Under the pieces are notes generated by a model. The model was given only the letters and a program-made list of their open reading frames with translations. It made no database searches and was not told where the DNA came from. From Megalonaias nervosa (Eukaryota > Mollusca > Bivalvia > Unionida > Unionidae): a DNA stretch of 64,000 nucleotides. The DNA is taken from contig JAECUM010028873.1 of the NCBI GenBank assembly GCA_016617855.1, positions 1 to 64,000 of the forward strand, in the 5' to 3' direction. Positions 46,920 through 58,956 of this stretch are shown in pieces (within the stretch, counting starts at the first letter, position 1; the number at the start of each line of letters is the position of its first letter). The position numbers and the translations under genes are program-made.

Positions 46920-48174
46920 TATCTCTTTTATGAGAAGATCATGGTCAGCCTTATCAGGTTGTCAAAAAGTGGAGCTTGTTCTTACTGTCGAATGTATCTT
47001 TAACAAATACTGTATTTGCAAAAACATTATAAAAATGAGATATAGGATTATCATATGGCCCCCCACTCCCAAATGTCTTTCCAATTGCTCTGGTTTTAAA
47101 ATTAAGGTCCTAAGTTTTTTTAAACATTTTATGTATTTAATGTGATTTTTTGTGATTTTTACCATGGAGGAAACAAAGTGCTAGGGTTGATACTGTGAAA
47201 TGGGGATAGTTGGCTGACTGAAAACACACATTTATTTCTTGGCCTCATATAAATGCAGTATTTTGAATCAGGATGTTGTATGCCACAAGTGAATGTGGTG
47301 AGTACTCTTCCACTGTCCTAATGACATTGACAGTGGATAAATTGATGATGACCTGTCAGTCCCCCCCCCCACAACACTTATTATAGTTGTAATTCAGATG
47401 CATTGTGGTATTCACATTGTTTCAGTTTCAGTATTTTTAATGGCTTTGTCAGTTTTTATCATAATTTTGTATTTGTCTACCTATATTTTGAACATGTGTT
47501 TTAATTGGCACCGTGTAACAAGTGATTGTTCTGACATGGTATTTACCATCTAAAAAGTCACACATGGTTTCATTTCCAGGGCAAAACTCTTGTTCAAGAC
47601 ATTTGTAAGAAAGTAGGTGGACATGTTAGACCAGTGGTGTTAATGATTTCCTTTGTTATTAACAATTGCTCAGTTTTCTTTATTTGACATGTTTTTGTTT
47701 GAATATCCATCTGTCTATTATCCACACTGGGCAAACTAAAGAAAAACATTTAAGGTCATTCAGTGAAATTTGGTACGCATATGTGATGTTGATGCAAAAG
47801 TTGCTATTCACAATACTTGAGTTTCAGTATTTTTAACATATTAATTCTTTTTTTTTTTTTTTTCATCATCCATCCACCATTCACACTTTCATTTCAGGAG
47901 GAAAATCTGTGATGTCAATCATTTCCCATTATATGCCATGATGCCTATCACTTGCCAATGTACATTGTGCAAGTTTATTAAAAATCATTTTCTATCACTT
48001 ACTAATATACATTGTAAATACAAGTCATGATGTCTATATACATGGAAAATACAAGTCATGATGCATGTCACTAATATACATGGAAATTACAAGTCATGAT
48101 GCATGTCACTAGCCAATATCACTTTATAAATAAAAGTCATGATGCCTGTTACCTCCTAATGTACATTCTAAATA
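46920..48174. other. non-coding, weak tandem repeat at 48000-48170
   Basis: No gene recognised. A short frame after 'tttcatttccag' at 47580 (GKTLVQDICKKVGGHVRPVV) is open for about 35 codons but has no other support. A T run stands at about 47850. At 48020-48160 the phrase 'tacaagtcatgatgcatgtc' recurs about four times. Confidence 0.35.
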
Positions 48175-49438
48175 CAGTGGTCCCCCTTTTATACGGCCAC
48201 CCCTTCTGCATTGCGAAAATGGCCTTATAAGACAGGTGGCCTTTCCAGAGGGGGGCTAAATTTTTTCTGAGAAGTAAATGTAATGTACGTAGTAAGAAAG
48301 TTACATGCTTCAAAGCATTTAATATCTTCATTTAATATCTTCATTTAAAAGTAACATTAATTATTAAAAGGTTCTTCTTGTCATAATAATAGACTTATTT
48401 CAACTGAATATACATTAATAGTTCTTATTGTTGACGTAAGCGTGATATGCAAGCATGTGTTGTTGTCATGCACATCGCAAAACCATTCAAAAATGTCATT
48501 TGACTCTTGGTTCATACATAATTCTCCTTTCCATTTGCTCCATTTTCCCACTGCTTCTGAATAATCTCCTTGTTGGTTATGGCACTGTTTATTCGAGTCT
48601 TTTCAACATAAAATTGTTTTATTTGAGTCTTTTCTACATAAAATTGATCGACAAGGCCCCCCCTCCCCACCCCACCCGATGTCGTTGAGTAGAATAACCA
48701 ACTTTCTTCTAAAATAATATGTCTGCGTTTACGTGATGACATGTTAATGTTTGGTAATGATTTATTCGGATGTTGCTAACTGTATGCGACTTAATTATGC
48801 AGACAAAACTTTTGTAGTGTGGACAAAATGCCTTCTTCATAAAGGAAGCAATAAATGTGTTGTCACGTGATTTTTCGGTCTTTGTCTGGTACCCTGTTTT
48901 GTTCAAGGTTAATTTCTGTGTGTGTGTTAATGCGCAAAAGCTATTTTTAGCCTATGCTGACCATGTTATGATCTTGACACTTACGTCCAGTTGTGATCAT
49001 CAAAGAGTAGAACTCAACAGATGTGTGAAGTCCAAAACTCCATGTTAACATTGTTGAGCCCATTTCCTGTAAACGTCGGTTTTTATAGATAATGATATAA
49101 TATTAATCTTAGCGTTACATGTACTTCAGTCAACACTCTTTCAGTAACCGAAACCTGACATTGGGAGACATACATCAACGGTAGAGATAATCTGATTACT
49201 TACCTTATGTCACGATATGAATTAATTATTGGTTCTGGAAAGTCCAAAAGAAATAAAAAAAAGTGGCCACTTGTGAGGGGAACATTTTACATTTTTGTAC
49301 TAATATGCTGGTCGCGTTAGAGGGGACGCTATTCTAGAGGGGTACTTTTGAACACAAACTCGTCGGTGCCAAGGGATTCTGGCTGTAAGAAGCGCATGGC
49401 CGCTGGTCAGGGGAGACTGTTCAAGAGGTGGACTACTG
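48175..49438. mobile_element. decayed TA-flanked element (pogo/Tigger type), 1.26 kb
   Basis: Left end 'cagtggtcccccttttatac'; reverse complement of the right end 'cagtagtccacctcttgaac'. TA on both sides (48173-48174, 49439-49440). Subterminal repeats such as 'gacaggtggcctttccagag' and 'agtggccacttgtgagggga' resemble each other. On the minus strand an ATG at 48742 reads MSSRKRRHIILEESW, which could be the start of a transposase, but nothing follows it. Non-autonomous. Confidence 0.65.
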
Positions 49439-49440
49439 TA

Positions 49441-49907
49441 CAAACTTACTATAAATGAAATCTTTTTGACAAATCCTTCTGTCTTACAGCAGACATTTTG
49501 ACAGGGTAGCGAATGTAGATGAGTCTGTCCTGTTGTTTTTGTCTTTTATCCAACTTTGTACATGTAACACAGAGCAGCCAGGGTGATTTTAAAAGTCAAA
49601 GATATTTTGACACTGCATTATCTTTTGCCACCAATCATGATCGGATGCCAATTAAGGATTGGATACCAATTAAGGATTTTTTTTAGTTTTAGAAAAACTG
49701 TTCTTACTTTGAATGCCTTGAATAACTTGGCATCAGAGTACCTTGACATCTTTAAGTTTGTAAGAAACATAAGCACAAGGAGTCATGGTTGAGTGAAAAC
49801 AACAATTTATGCATACCAAATCTTTGGACAGAGTATTTTAGGAAATCTTTCATTAACACTGGTGTGCTTTTGTGCAATAGTTCACAGCGTGATATTAAAT
49901 AAGTACC
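49441..49907. other. no recognisable gene
   Basis: A duplicated 'ggattggataccaattaagg'-like phrase stands at about 49640-49680; otherwise nothing is identifiable. Confidence 0.35.
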
Positions 49908-49909
49908 TA

Positions 49910-52344
49910 CCATATATACTCACTTACAGATTGACCTTTTTGCTAAAACAATTTATTAATGCACAGTAGAGTCATCTTATAAGCAAGATAAAACAAAAAA
50001 TTTTCAAATCTGACCTTACCATAATGACTGTAAATCTTGGGACACTGTTAGTCTTAGGACACCCTTAATTATTCCCAAAATTAATTTCTTTAGGACCTCT
50101 AATGTTGGGACACGAAATTACACCGGTTGTTTCATGTCTTATAAGTCTTCAATGTTTTTTTCTACTAATCAGTTGATGTATTTTATCGATCATAACAAAG
50201 CATAAAAATGACTTCGTGATTGTTAAGGGACTCAACGTCATGAATTATTACATGGAAATATTATAAGTTAACATAATTTGTTTGAAAATTCAATAAATTT
50301 ATTTAAGTTTCCTCAGTTTTCTTTGTAACTGGTTAAAATGTGGTTGAATGACAACAACGAACAACAATATTATTTGGTTCAGCGCTCATATTTATTGAGC
50401 ATATTTTTACATATGGTGTCACTGCATGTACGTTGAAGGTGTTATGTTGTGCTGAATGAAGTACATACCTCCGATTCGAATCATAGACACCACAGCATTA
50501 AAATTAAATATCTCCAAAATACGACAAAGACATTTCAGAAATAATGCTTTGAAAATAATTGTAATAACTCAGTTTTAGTTTTGTTACAATGTTAGGGACC
50601 ATAACGATTTAAACATGTATGGTAATCATGCTAATATTATGGAGTACAAGGGAATCAAACATCAAAGCACTTATCTGCAAGACCAGATTCCATCATACCC
50701 AAGCCAAGTCTCAGGGTTCAATTGCTTAATTGGCTTGGATTCTTGATTGAAAACAAAAAGAAAAATCTGCCAATTAAAAATGAAGGAGACGCCAAAATAA
50801 CCAGCTTGCCAACTTATGGGAAATTATTTTATTAACCCAAAACACAAATAGATCATTGATGATCTTTGTCTATATTCAGAATTTTAGACTTTACTTTGAC
50901 GATTCTTTCAAGGTCCTGTGGCAGTTGTGTGATTAAATGCTGGTTATGTGACATAGATAAATGTGTTTGCCTTTTCATAATGGTTACATAAATTTGTAAG
51001 ATCGATTATATTACTGAAAAACAGTAATTTGTGAGCCTGTGGATCAACTCAAGGTGAAATATAATCTAGAATAATGTGATTTGCTAAAAACAATAAGGCA
51101 AAATCTGGATAAGATATTTTGGGAAAGTAACGCTAAGCACAATTTGCACTGTGTGGATACTCCATGTTATCCAGAAGATACATTCTGGTCTCCCGGGTAA
51201 ACTCTAATGATCCCGTGAATTATTAAATCCTTATTTACCTTATTTCATTTCATGCTTGAGAAATTGGAAGATATGCACATGCAAAATAATAACAACAACA
51301 TCCATTGTGGTTATAAACACTTTATTGCATTACTTTGTTTTCCCAAGTGGACACTTCTTTGAGTGTGCCTTCATACTTGTTCAGTGTCATGTCGAGTCCC
51401 TTTGATTATACAATGCAGTCAACACCAGTTCAGTTGCAGCAGTCCTTTGATGAGATTTAAAAAAAAATAATGATCAGAGTGTCTCTTATAGACCCCAAGC
51501 TCAACCTCTACATAAATAATGGTCCAAGTCTATGAAAAGTCCATGTTCTGTCAGTTACATTTTACTTTGTTACTCAGATCATAAATTATAAATTTGCTAA
51601 ACTTGGCTTCTTTGGTGGAAAAATTAAACATAATGTGTACAATGGAGCATTTAAGTTAAAGGTTATAGACTTTGCAGAGAAAAACAGCAATGGTGCCACA
51701 GAATGTGCATTTGGTGTCTGAGAAACAGGTGCATGACTGGTGCAAGAAATTATTAGTTCTGTTTGATAGTGCCAGACATCTGAAGAAAATTCAAAGAATG
51801 GAAAGCCCTTATGCAAACTGGGAGTTTGGTTTGAACAAGTGGGTTCTAGAGCAGCATCAAAATAGCATGCAGTCACCAGTAAATCCATTAGATTGAAGGC
51901 CGTTTCCACTGCCAAGGCTAATGGTGATTTGTTTATATCCGTATATAACATCATAATTCAGTGTGTGGATTTATTACATGTATATAAATGGATTAAAAAT
52001 GGCATGTGTTATGGATTTTATTACATGAAGATCAACAAATTGTAATTTGTCAATTTATTTGTGCATAATCAACTCAATACAGTAATACAAATGTATTTAT
52101 TATTAATTGGTTTTGTCTTTATTTGTCCTATCTGTCAGTCAATACATCAGTTCAGTTTGACTTGTTTATTTTTCCCAAAGTCCAACTCCAAATCACTGAC
52201 CACGTCACCCTTTGCAGACGGATTTGACTTGCAAAAAACAAACCCACCTTGACTTATAGGGTCATACACAAATTATCTTGTTGCAGCCCTAAAATGGGGG
52301 GGGGGGGCTTATAGTCAAATTGACTTATAAGCGAATATATACAG
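49910..52344 (+). mobile_element. decayed pogo-like transposon with TATATACTC ends
   Basis: Left 'ccatatatactcacttacag'; reverse complement of the right end 'ctgtatatattcgcttataa'. TA at 49908-49909 and 52345-52346. The subterminal regions repeat 'gacttata' motifs (about 52249, 52308, 52321). A broken transposase N-terminus is at 51585-51897. No DDE domain is recognisable. The ends match those of the 212-bp MITE at 34616-34827, so this is a plausible larger relative of that MITE family. Confidence 0.72.
51585..51897 (+). pseudogene. pogo-type transposase N-terminus (HTH), frameshifted
   Basis: Reads YNGAFKLKVIDFAEKNSNGA, then TECAFGV. A one-base shift at about 51717 leads to VSEKQVHDWCKKLLVLFDS and YANWEFGLNKWVLEQH. 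The K-(L/V)-x-V-I-x-(F/Y)-A-E-x-x-x-N block, a short spacer and (V/I)-x-x-W, then ...L-x-x-W-V-x-E-x-R/H, is the layout of the HTH in pogo-like elements common in invertebrates. The rest of the transposase is missing. Confidence 0.75.
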
Positions 52345-52345
52345 T

Positions 52346-52590
52346 AATGTTTTTGTTTTAAGAATTTATGCCTCTACAAATATTTAATTAAAAAACTTAT
52401 TTAATGACAGTGTAACATTTATAGGTGGTTGCCCAGATTAAGATTAAGTGAACATTTTATATTTTATATTAACTTCTGTTTTCTTTTATTCTAGATATTA
52501 ACGTAGTAGAGCATTACCACTTAACATATAATGTATATTTGTTGTATATTTGTTTTAATTACAGGTCCATCATGTAAAAATGTAATGGAT
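52346..52590. other. no recognisable feature
   Basis: AT-rich spacer between the decayed transposon and the (ATT)n microsatellite. Confidence 0.35.
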
Positions 52591-52595
52591 ACTAG

Positions 52596-52598
52596 TAA

Positions 52599-52657
<59 letters not shown>
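52596..52657. repeat. (TTA)n microsatellite
   Basis: Uninterrupted trinucleotide run of about 20 units. Confidence 0.97.
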
Positions 52658-52658
<1 letters not shown>

Positions 52659-52836
52659 CATAGGTGTGTGTACAATGGCAAGTGCATAAAAAATAAGGGA
52701 ACACACAAAAATAAGGGATGCTGTACCCACAGCACTACACTCCTGTACAGTATGATGCAAGATATTTCAACCAAATCTGGTGTGCATCTCAAGTCCACAT
52801 TGTGTTTTGGTTATTTACTAGCATATATGAATGTGT

Positions 52837-53151
52837 GTGTGATTTGGATTTTTAATGTAACTTTAAAAAATTGTCAGTCATATAACTATTATGTCTGCAG
52901 TGTGGCAGTTCATAGAGATGTCTAGCACTGGGGCATCATATCACAGACATACAGAATGATGTCCCACCCAGTCACATTATTCTGACACCAGGCCGACCAG
53001 TCCTAACACTAACCTGTTAATGCTGAGAGCCTGGTGAGGCAGCTGTTAGTGCCATTTTTATAAGCCATTGGTATGATTCGGTCGGGGTTCAAACCCGTGA
53101 CCTCTTACATCCGAGGCTATTGCTCTAACCACTAGGCCACCGGAGCAGTCA
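52837..53151 (-). mobile_element. SINE family 2, minus strand, with 15-bp target duplication
   Basis: On the minus strand the element starts at 53151 with a tRNA-like head: A box 'tggcctagtggttagagc', B box 'gggtttgaacccc'. A body follows with 'actggtcggcctggtgtcag' and 'gatgccccagtgctagacat', and the 3' end is 'aaaaatccaaatcacacac'. The exact direct repeat 'catatatgaatgtgt' flanks it (52822-52836, 53152-53166). It is a sister of the copy at 56894-57208. It is not a functional tRNA gene. Confidence 0.93.
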
Positions 53152-53633
53152 CATATATGAATGTGTCAAACATATGTATTCCTTTGTGAGACTGAGCACT
53201 AATTTACTGTTTGCTCAGTATTTTCTCACTTGTTGAATGTATTTTATGTGTTCTGGTCCTCTGTGATAAACACTTTGCCTGGGTGTTGACATCCTACCTA
53301 AAGTTTCCCTGCCTATTATATCAACAATGTAGCTACAAAATTGTAGACTTCAGTATCAACACTTCCTATTTCGATCGATAGGCTCTTTAATGCCAGCACG
53401 ATGTCTTTCACAATATCAGCCACAGTGAAAGCTTAATCATTCCACTTATATTACAGCTTTTAGAATATTTAACATACTGAGTCTACTATAATGTACTGGC
53501 CATTTCATTTTGGAGGGGGACGTGTGATTTTCTTTTGAACGGAAAATATTTTCTTTTCTTCATCTCAAGATAATGATTATTGTTACCAATCAATATCATG
53601 GATATAATATGGTGTTATTTTGCTATACAGCAG

Positions 53634-53747
53634 ATCAAGATATCTTTCCAGCTATTGACAAAGAAATTAATCAAAAAGGTGTCAGGACACAGCCCCAAAA
53701 CATTGAATTGTTGGCCCTATTTGATAATAAAATTGCAGTATACCAAG
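53634..53747 (+). CDS. possible internal exon, phase 1-1, unidentified product
   Basis: The acceptor 'tgctatacagcag' ends at 53633 (again a NAGNAG pair); the donor is 'caag|gtatgt' at 53747/53748. The 114 nt encode about 38 residues reading DQDIFPAIDKEINQKG and NIELLALFDNKIAVYQ. Both borders are phase 1, like the exon 20312-21574, so it could be spliced after 21574. It could not join directly to 58957, which needs phase 2. I do not recognise the peptide. It may be an exon of another isoform, of a different gene, or a chance frame. Confidence 0.35.
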
Positions 53748-54450
53748 GTATGTATTGTATATTCAAAAATACCATGGTACAAAATATTTTGTGGTACCCA
53801 GCTCTATTAGTTGTGATGGTAGGATGTGAACCTGTATCCACTTGGTCATGTGTCTGACATTCTAACCACTGTACCATCAAGCTCTTGCCTCAATTACACA
53901 GTGTTTTATCTACCCATGCGTCAGAATGCAGTCTTTTCCAATCTGACGCACAAAAATCATCGCTGGTATGTAAATTGATGCACCCCAATGTTGTGTTTTG
54001 CTGATTAACAAAAAACAAACGTTCGGTCTAAAAATTGTCGATGGCACTTAAATTGACGCACCCAAATATTATGTGTTGCTGATTAACACAAAATTAAGGT
54101 TTGGTCTAACTACTTTAATGGCTAGATTACAACTCTCCCAAACAGGGAAACACGTGCACATCAGTTTCTTACGCTAATGTTATCATAATACAAAGGGTTA
54201 CAACTGAGTGTTGAGCCTGGAGCTGACCTTATATGACCTGTAACTGTCACATCATTTGTAGCAACACGATGTTAGAACCGTATAATCGCCCCACCCAAGA
54301 AAGACGCACAAAGTAAACACGTGATTTTAAAGTGATTCTCACGAGAAACTATTATTTTATGTGCACCTTTGTCATGCAACGAAGCAACAATTTCCAATCG
54401 CTCAATTGTATGCCTTGCGTTGTTCCAAGATACTGTCAGCGTTCGACTGA
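53748..54450. other. no recognisable gene
   Basis: A duplicated segment ('ttgatgcaccccaatgttgt' / 'ttgacgcacccaaatattat', about 53970-54090) and otherwise nothing identifiable. Confidence 0.35.
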
Positions 54451-54452
54451 AA

Positions 54453-55195
54453 ATGTTGTCCAAGGCAAAAAATAAAATAGATTCAAAACAAACGAAATTA
54501 TCCTTTGGACCGCGTTTATGACCGACCGATGATAATATTGTTATTGAACCAGTGGAGCCTTCATCATCCAAAGATGAGGTAACAGTTACTCGTAAGATAA
54601 AATGTAATTTGTGCAGCAGTGGTTGAAAACACAGCTGGCTACATTTTCGAAAAGAAGTTAAGTGAAGAATGTTACAGTGAAGACACTTTTATGTTTTGCC
54701 ATATATATAGAGGCTAAAAAAAACCTCCATGACCAAATGTGCAAAAACAATAACTTTCAGAACAGTACACTGGCAAGGCATGCTGGGTTGCCAGAACACG
54801 AACTGCTGATTGAAGGTCCACAACACCAGGCAGATTTGAATGCAGGTTTGCAAAAACATTCTTCCAAACAAGACATAGCAGTGAAAGTGCTACTTAAGTG
54901 TGTACATTGGCTGAGTGTAGAAGACATCCCTTTTTTAAAATACAAATCTCTTCTTATTTTAATACACGACTTAACAGCTGAAGAAATTGATGCCATTGGC
55001 ATTTTGAAGAATTCTACCAATATCAGTATGACTCAGCTATCACCTGTTCAGAGTTATTGGAAAGCCTATCAAACATTGTTCAGGATAGTCATATATATGA
55101 CCTGCAAAATTCATCATTTGTGACAGCAATGGCAGATGAAAGCAATGACGTAGACGCCTTGTCATATATGCTTAGATTATTTCTGATGACATGAA
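54453..55195 (+). pseudogene. hAT-like transposase 5' part, decayed
   Basis: An ATG near 54453 reads MLSKAKNKIDSKQTKLSFG, then (after a TGA) PVEPSSSKDE and KIKCNLCSSG, as in N-termini of ZNF862/KIAA1586-type hAT proteins. A second block, in another frame, reads FQNSTLARHAGLPEHELL, then KVLLKCVHWLSVEDIPFLKY and LTAEEIDAIGI. After a frame change at about 55035 comes ELLESLSNIVQD and FVTAMADESNDVDALSYM; the M-A-D-E-S-x-D motif marks the start of the catalytic domain with its first Asp. The sequence then ends in a stop at about 55190 and the remainder is missing. Broken by at least three stops or frameshifts. Confidence 0.82.
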
Positions 55196-55440
55196 ACCAT
55201 CAAAAAGATTGTGTATTTAAACAATATAATTATTTTTTTATAAACTACTGAAAACTGATCATTGGCGTGAATAAGACTCAGGTTTTGGATTTTGACTCCA
55301 GTGTTTTTTGCCTTGATGAGTCAAATGACTTACATGAAGCCATTTGTAGATAAAACAGTGATTACATGCTTCTGTACCCATTTAGTCGTTGTCTGGCATT
55401 TTAATCACTGCACCATCAAACTCCTGCCTCAATTACATGC
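55196..55440. other. no recognisable feature
   Basis: A short spacer between the hAT relic and the 37-bp array. The phrase 'ttaatcactgcaccatcaaa' resembles 'ctaaccactgtaccatcaag' at 53864. Confidence 0.35.
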
Positions 55441-55444
55441 TTCT

Positions 55445-57530
55445 TGCAGTTTGCATAAGGGTGCATTGGGCCTATTCCACACCTTTGAAGCCCACAGGGC
55501 AAATCAGGCCTATTCCACATCTCTAAGCCCACAGGGTGCATAATGCCTATTCAACATCTCAGATTCCATAGGGTGCATAAGGCCTATTCCACATCTCTGA
55601 GCCCACAGGTCATATCAGACCTATTCCATATCTCTAAGCCCACAGGTTGCATAAGGCCTATTCCACATCTCTGAGCCCACAGGTGCATAAGGCCTATTCA
55701 ACATCTCAGATTCCATAGGGTGCATAAGGCCGATTCCACATCTCTGAGCCCACAGGGCATATCATGCCTATTCCACTTCTCTAAGCCCACAGGGTGCATA
55801 ATGCCTATTCAACATCTCAGATTCCATAAGGTGCATAAGGCCTATTCCACATCTCTGAGCCCACAGGTCATATCAGGCCTATTCCACATCTCTGAGCCCA
55901 CAGGTTGCATAAGGCCTATTCCACATCTCTGAGCCCACAGGTGCATAAGGCCTATTCAACATCTCAGATTCCATAGGGTGCATAAGGCCGATTCCACATC
56001 TCTGAGCCCACAGGGCATGTCATGCCTATTCCACATCTCTAAGCCTACAGGTTGCATAAGGCCTATTCCACATCTCTAAGCCTACAGGTTGCATAAGGCC
56101 TATTCCACATCTCTAAGCCTACAGGTTGCATAAGGCCTATTCCACATCTCTAAGCCTACAGGTTGCATAAGGCCTATTCCACATCTCTAAGCCTACAGGT
56201 TGCATAAGGCCTATTCCACATCTCTAAGCCTACAGGTTGCATAAGGCCTATTCCACATCTCTAAGCCTACAGGTTGCATAAGGCCTATTCCACATCTCTA
56301 AGCCTACAGGTTGCATAAGGCCTATTCCACATCTCTAAGCCTACAGGTTGCATAAGGCCTATTCCACATCTCTAAGCCTACAGGTTGCATAAGGCCTATT
56401 CCACATCTCAAAGCCTACAGGTTGCATAAGGCCTATTCCACATCTCTAAGCCCACAGGGTGCATCAGGTCTATTCTACATCTCACAATCCACAGAGTGGA
56501 TCTGACCTATTGCACATCTCTGAGCCTGCAGGGTGCATCAGGCCTATTCCACATTTCTGAATCGACAGTGTACATCAGGCCTATTCCACATCTCAGATTC
56601 CATAGGGTGCATCAGGCCTATTACACATCTTACAGTCCACAGAGTGAACCAGACCTATTTCACATCTCTGAGCCTACAGGACACATTAAACCTATTCCAC
56701 ATCTCACAATCCACTGAGTCTATCGCACCTATTATACATCTCTGAGCCCACAGACAACACCAGGCTGATTCCACACCTCTGAGCCCACAGGGAGCATGAG
56801 ACCTGTTCCACATCTGAGCCCACAGGGTGCATCAGGCCTATTCCACATATCACAGTCCACAGAGTATATCAGGCCTATTCCACATCTCTTTGACCACTCC
56901 AGTGACCTAGTGGTTAGAGCGTCTGCCTCTGATGCAGGAGGTGGTGGGTTCAATCCCCGGCCAATTCATACCAAAGACTTATAAAAATGGTACTAACAGC
57001 TGCCTCTCTTGGCGCTCAGCATTAAGTTGTTAGTGTTAGAACTGGTCGGCCTGGTGTCAGGGTAATGTGATTGGGTTGGACATCATGCTATATGTCTGCG
57101 GCATGATGCCCCAGTGCTAGACATCACTATAAACAGCCACACTGCAGACATCATAGTGATATGACTGAAAAATTGTTAAAGCTCCGTTAAAAATCCAAAT
57201 CACACACACCACATCTTTGAGCCGACAGAGTGCATCAGGCCTATTCTGTATCTCACAGTCCAGAGTGAAGCAGACCAATTCCACATCACTTAGCCCACGG
57301 GGCACATTAGGCCTATTCTGCGTCTCAGATCCCACAGAGCACATCAAGCCTTTTCCACATCTCTTATCCCACAGGGTACATCAGGCCTATTCCACATCTC
57401 TGAGCCCACAGGGCACATCAGGCTATTCCACATCTCTGAAGCACCAGGGCACATCAGGCCTATTCTAGATCTCTGAGCACACAGGGCATATCACTCCTAT
57501 TGTACTACTCAGAGTCCATGAATGGCATTA
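55445..57530. repeat. 37-bp minisatellite, about 50 copies, SINE inside
   Basis: Unit about 37 bp: 'gcataaggcctattccacat' followed by 'ctctaagcctacaggtt'. The block 56036-56450 consists of about eleven almost identical copies. Units on both sides are much more diverged (variants with 'ctgagcccacagg', 'cagattccataggg', 'gcatcaggcctatt'). A family 2 SINE interrupts the array at 56894-57208. ORFs predicted across it are artefacts. Confidence 0.96.
56894..57208 (+). mobile_element. SINE family 2 inserted in the 37-bp minisatellite
   Basis: tRNA-like head 'gtgacctagtggttagagcg', B box 'ggtgggttcaatcccc', body 'actggtcggcctggtgtcag' and 'gatgccccagtgctagacat', 3' end 'aaaaatccaaatcacacaca'. Array sequence resumes on the right with 'ccacatctttgag', which repeats the left flank 'ccacatctctttga' and so gives a likely target duplication. 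Confidence 0.92.
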
Positions 57531-57764
57531 CACTGAGGGAATACTGTATGTAACTAGTCAAACTTTAACGTGAAATGAGTATATACGCAAAACACTATAT
57601 ATATAACAACAGAAGTAACAACAACAATTAGCCGCTGTAAGGAATTAGTGTTTAATAGTGGTGATGATTATGGCAGGTAAGTGATCATGTATATTCATTC
57701 TTTGTTGTCAATACAGCAACACCTTCTAAGCAAACTGTTGCAGGAAGTTTATTGGAATTTAGAC

Positions 57765-58240
57765 TCTTGAAGACATTTGATCCCAAATGTCAAAAATTAA
57801 AAAATATAGACACATAACAATATTGGATCCCTAACCTTAAAACTAAAGGCGCTTCACAATACCTCAAAAACTTAAAATACAGTCACTCCATATTTGGCTC
57901 CAAACCTCAAAACGTAAACTCTAGAAACTTCAGGGTATTTGACCCTAAATCTTAAAACCAAAAAAATATAGACATTCCATTACATTTGATCCCAAATCTC
58001 AAAACATAAACTATAGAAACTTCAAGATATTTGACCACAGACCTTAAAAATATACACTTCAAGATATTTTGCCCCAAACCTCAGAACTTTAAAATATTGG
58101 CACTTCATGATATTTGACCCCAAACATCAAAAGGTAAAAATATAGACATTTCATGATATTTGGCACCAAACCCGAAAATTTGTGACAATATACACATAAA
58201 AACATTTGACTCCAATCCCTAAACTTGAGAATGGAGACCT
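57765..58240. repeat. degenerate tandem repeat, about 55-65-bp units
   Basis: Units share 'tatttgaccccaaacctcaa' followed by 'aacttaaaaatatagacac' and 'ttca'. Eight or so diverged copies. Confidence 0.82.
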
Positions 58241-58956
58241 TCAATCCTAGACTGGATCAGTTAAACAACATTTGTACCGAACCTCATTAAAGTCGGTAAC
58301 AGCAGTAAATATTTCATCCAAAAAATATTCTAGTTGTATTCAGTTCTCAGTATCCTTGTTATGCCCCCTGATGCATGCATTTCATTTGGTCCATCTGTCT
58401 GTACAGCCATATGTCACTTAAGGTAGACATGAAATTAGGATGGAATTTTTGTATACTTATATAGATGATTTGATTTCCATTGCAGTAATCTTCCATTTGT
58501 TACACAATTTTACATAAACCATGTCAAAACAGTTGAAGAAAAACCTTTAGGCTGGTAAATTTAATTATATAGGAATATTTCTTTTTGTATGTACATGTAG
58601 ATGACCTCATTGGTTTTTTTGGTCATTAAACTTTTTCAAGTTTTTCTGTACATGGTCATTAAAACTATTTTTCAAATTTTTTGTTTAAACAATTTTGAAC
58701 TTTTTTTATTTTGTGACAGATTAAGTAAAAACCATTTGCGATGTAGAATGAACTCGTGTTAGGTATATTTTTTATTTGTAAGTAGTTTCAAGTTTTAGGC
58801 CTTACAGCAATTTAAACAAAAATTCTTTACAGAATTTTAAAGATTTTTTTTAAGCAGAAACAAATCTTTTAGTAAATGGGGTCCTTGCAAGACTTGCTGG
58901 TGCCCCTTTCCTCTGAGTTTTAAGGTTGTATCTCAATTTATTTTACTTCATTTCAG
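58240..58956 (+). other. intron end before terminal exon B
   Basis: AT-rich sequence, no coding frame recognised. It ends with the acceptor tract 'tttacttcatttcag' at 58956. Confidence 0.5.

Noticed and set aside
47581..47690. Short frame GKTLVQDICKKVGGHVRPVV after 'tttcatttccag'
   Set aside because: It is only about 35 codons long, with no donor and no recognisable domain; a chance frame is as likely.
53060..53151. A tRNA gene on the minus strand
   Set aside because: The tRNA-like head continues into a SINE body with a target duplication, and the same composite occurs at 56894; it is a SINE head, not a tRNA gene.
55720..57468. ORFs of 62-83 codons with repeated phrases
   Set aside because: They are encoded by the 37-bp minisatellite, whose period is not a multiple of three; they shift frame from unit to unit.
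57555..57675. A possible exon ending at the strong donor 'ggcag|gtaagt' (57675)
   Set aside because: A phase-2 frame reads ...SRCKELVFNSGDDYG and could join to 58957, but I see no convincing acceptor and no second Cys. Kept only as a note; it could be tested with RNA-seq.
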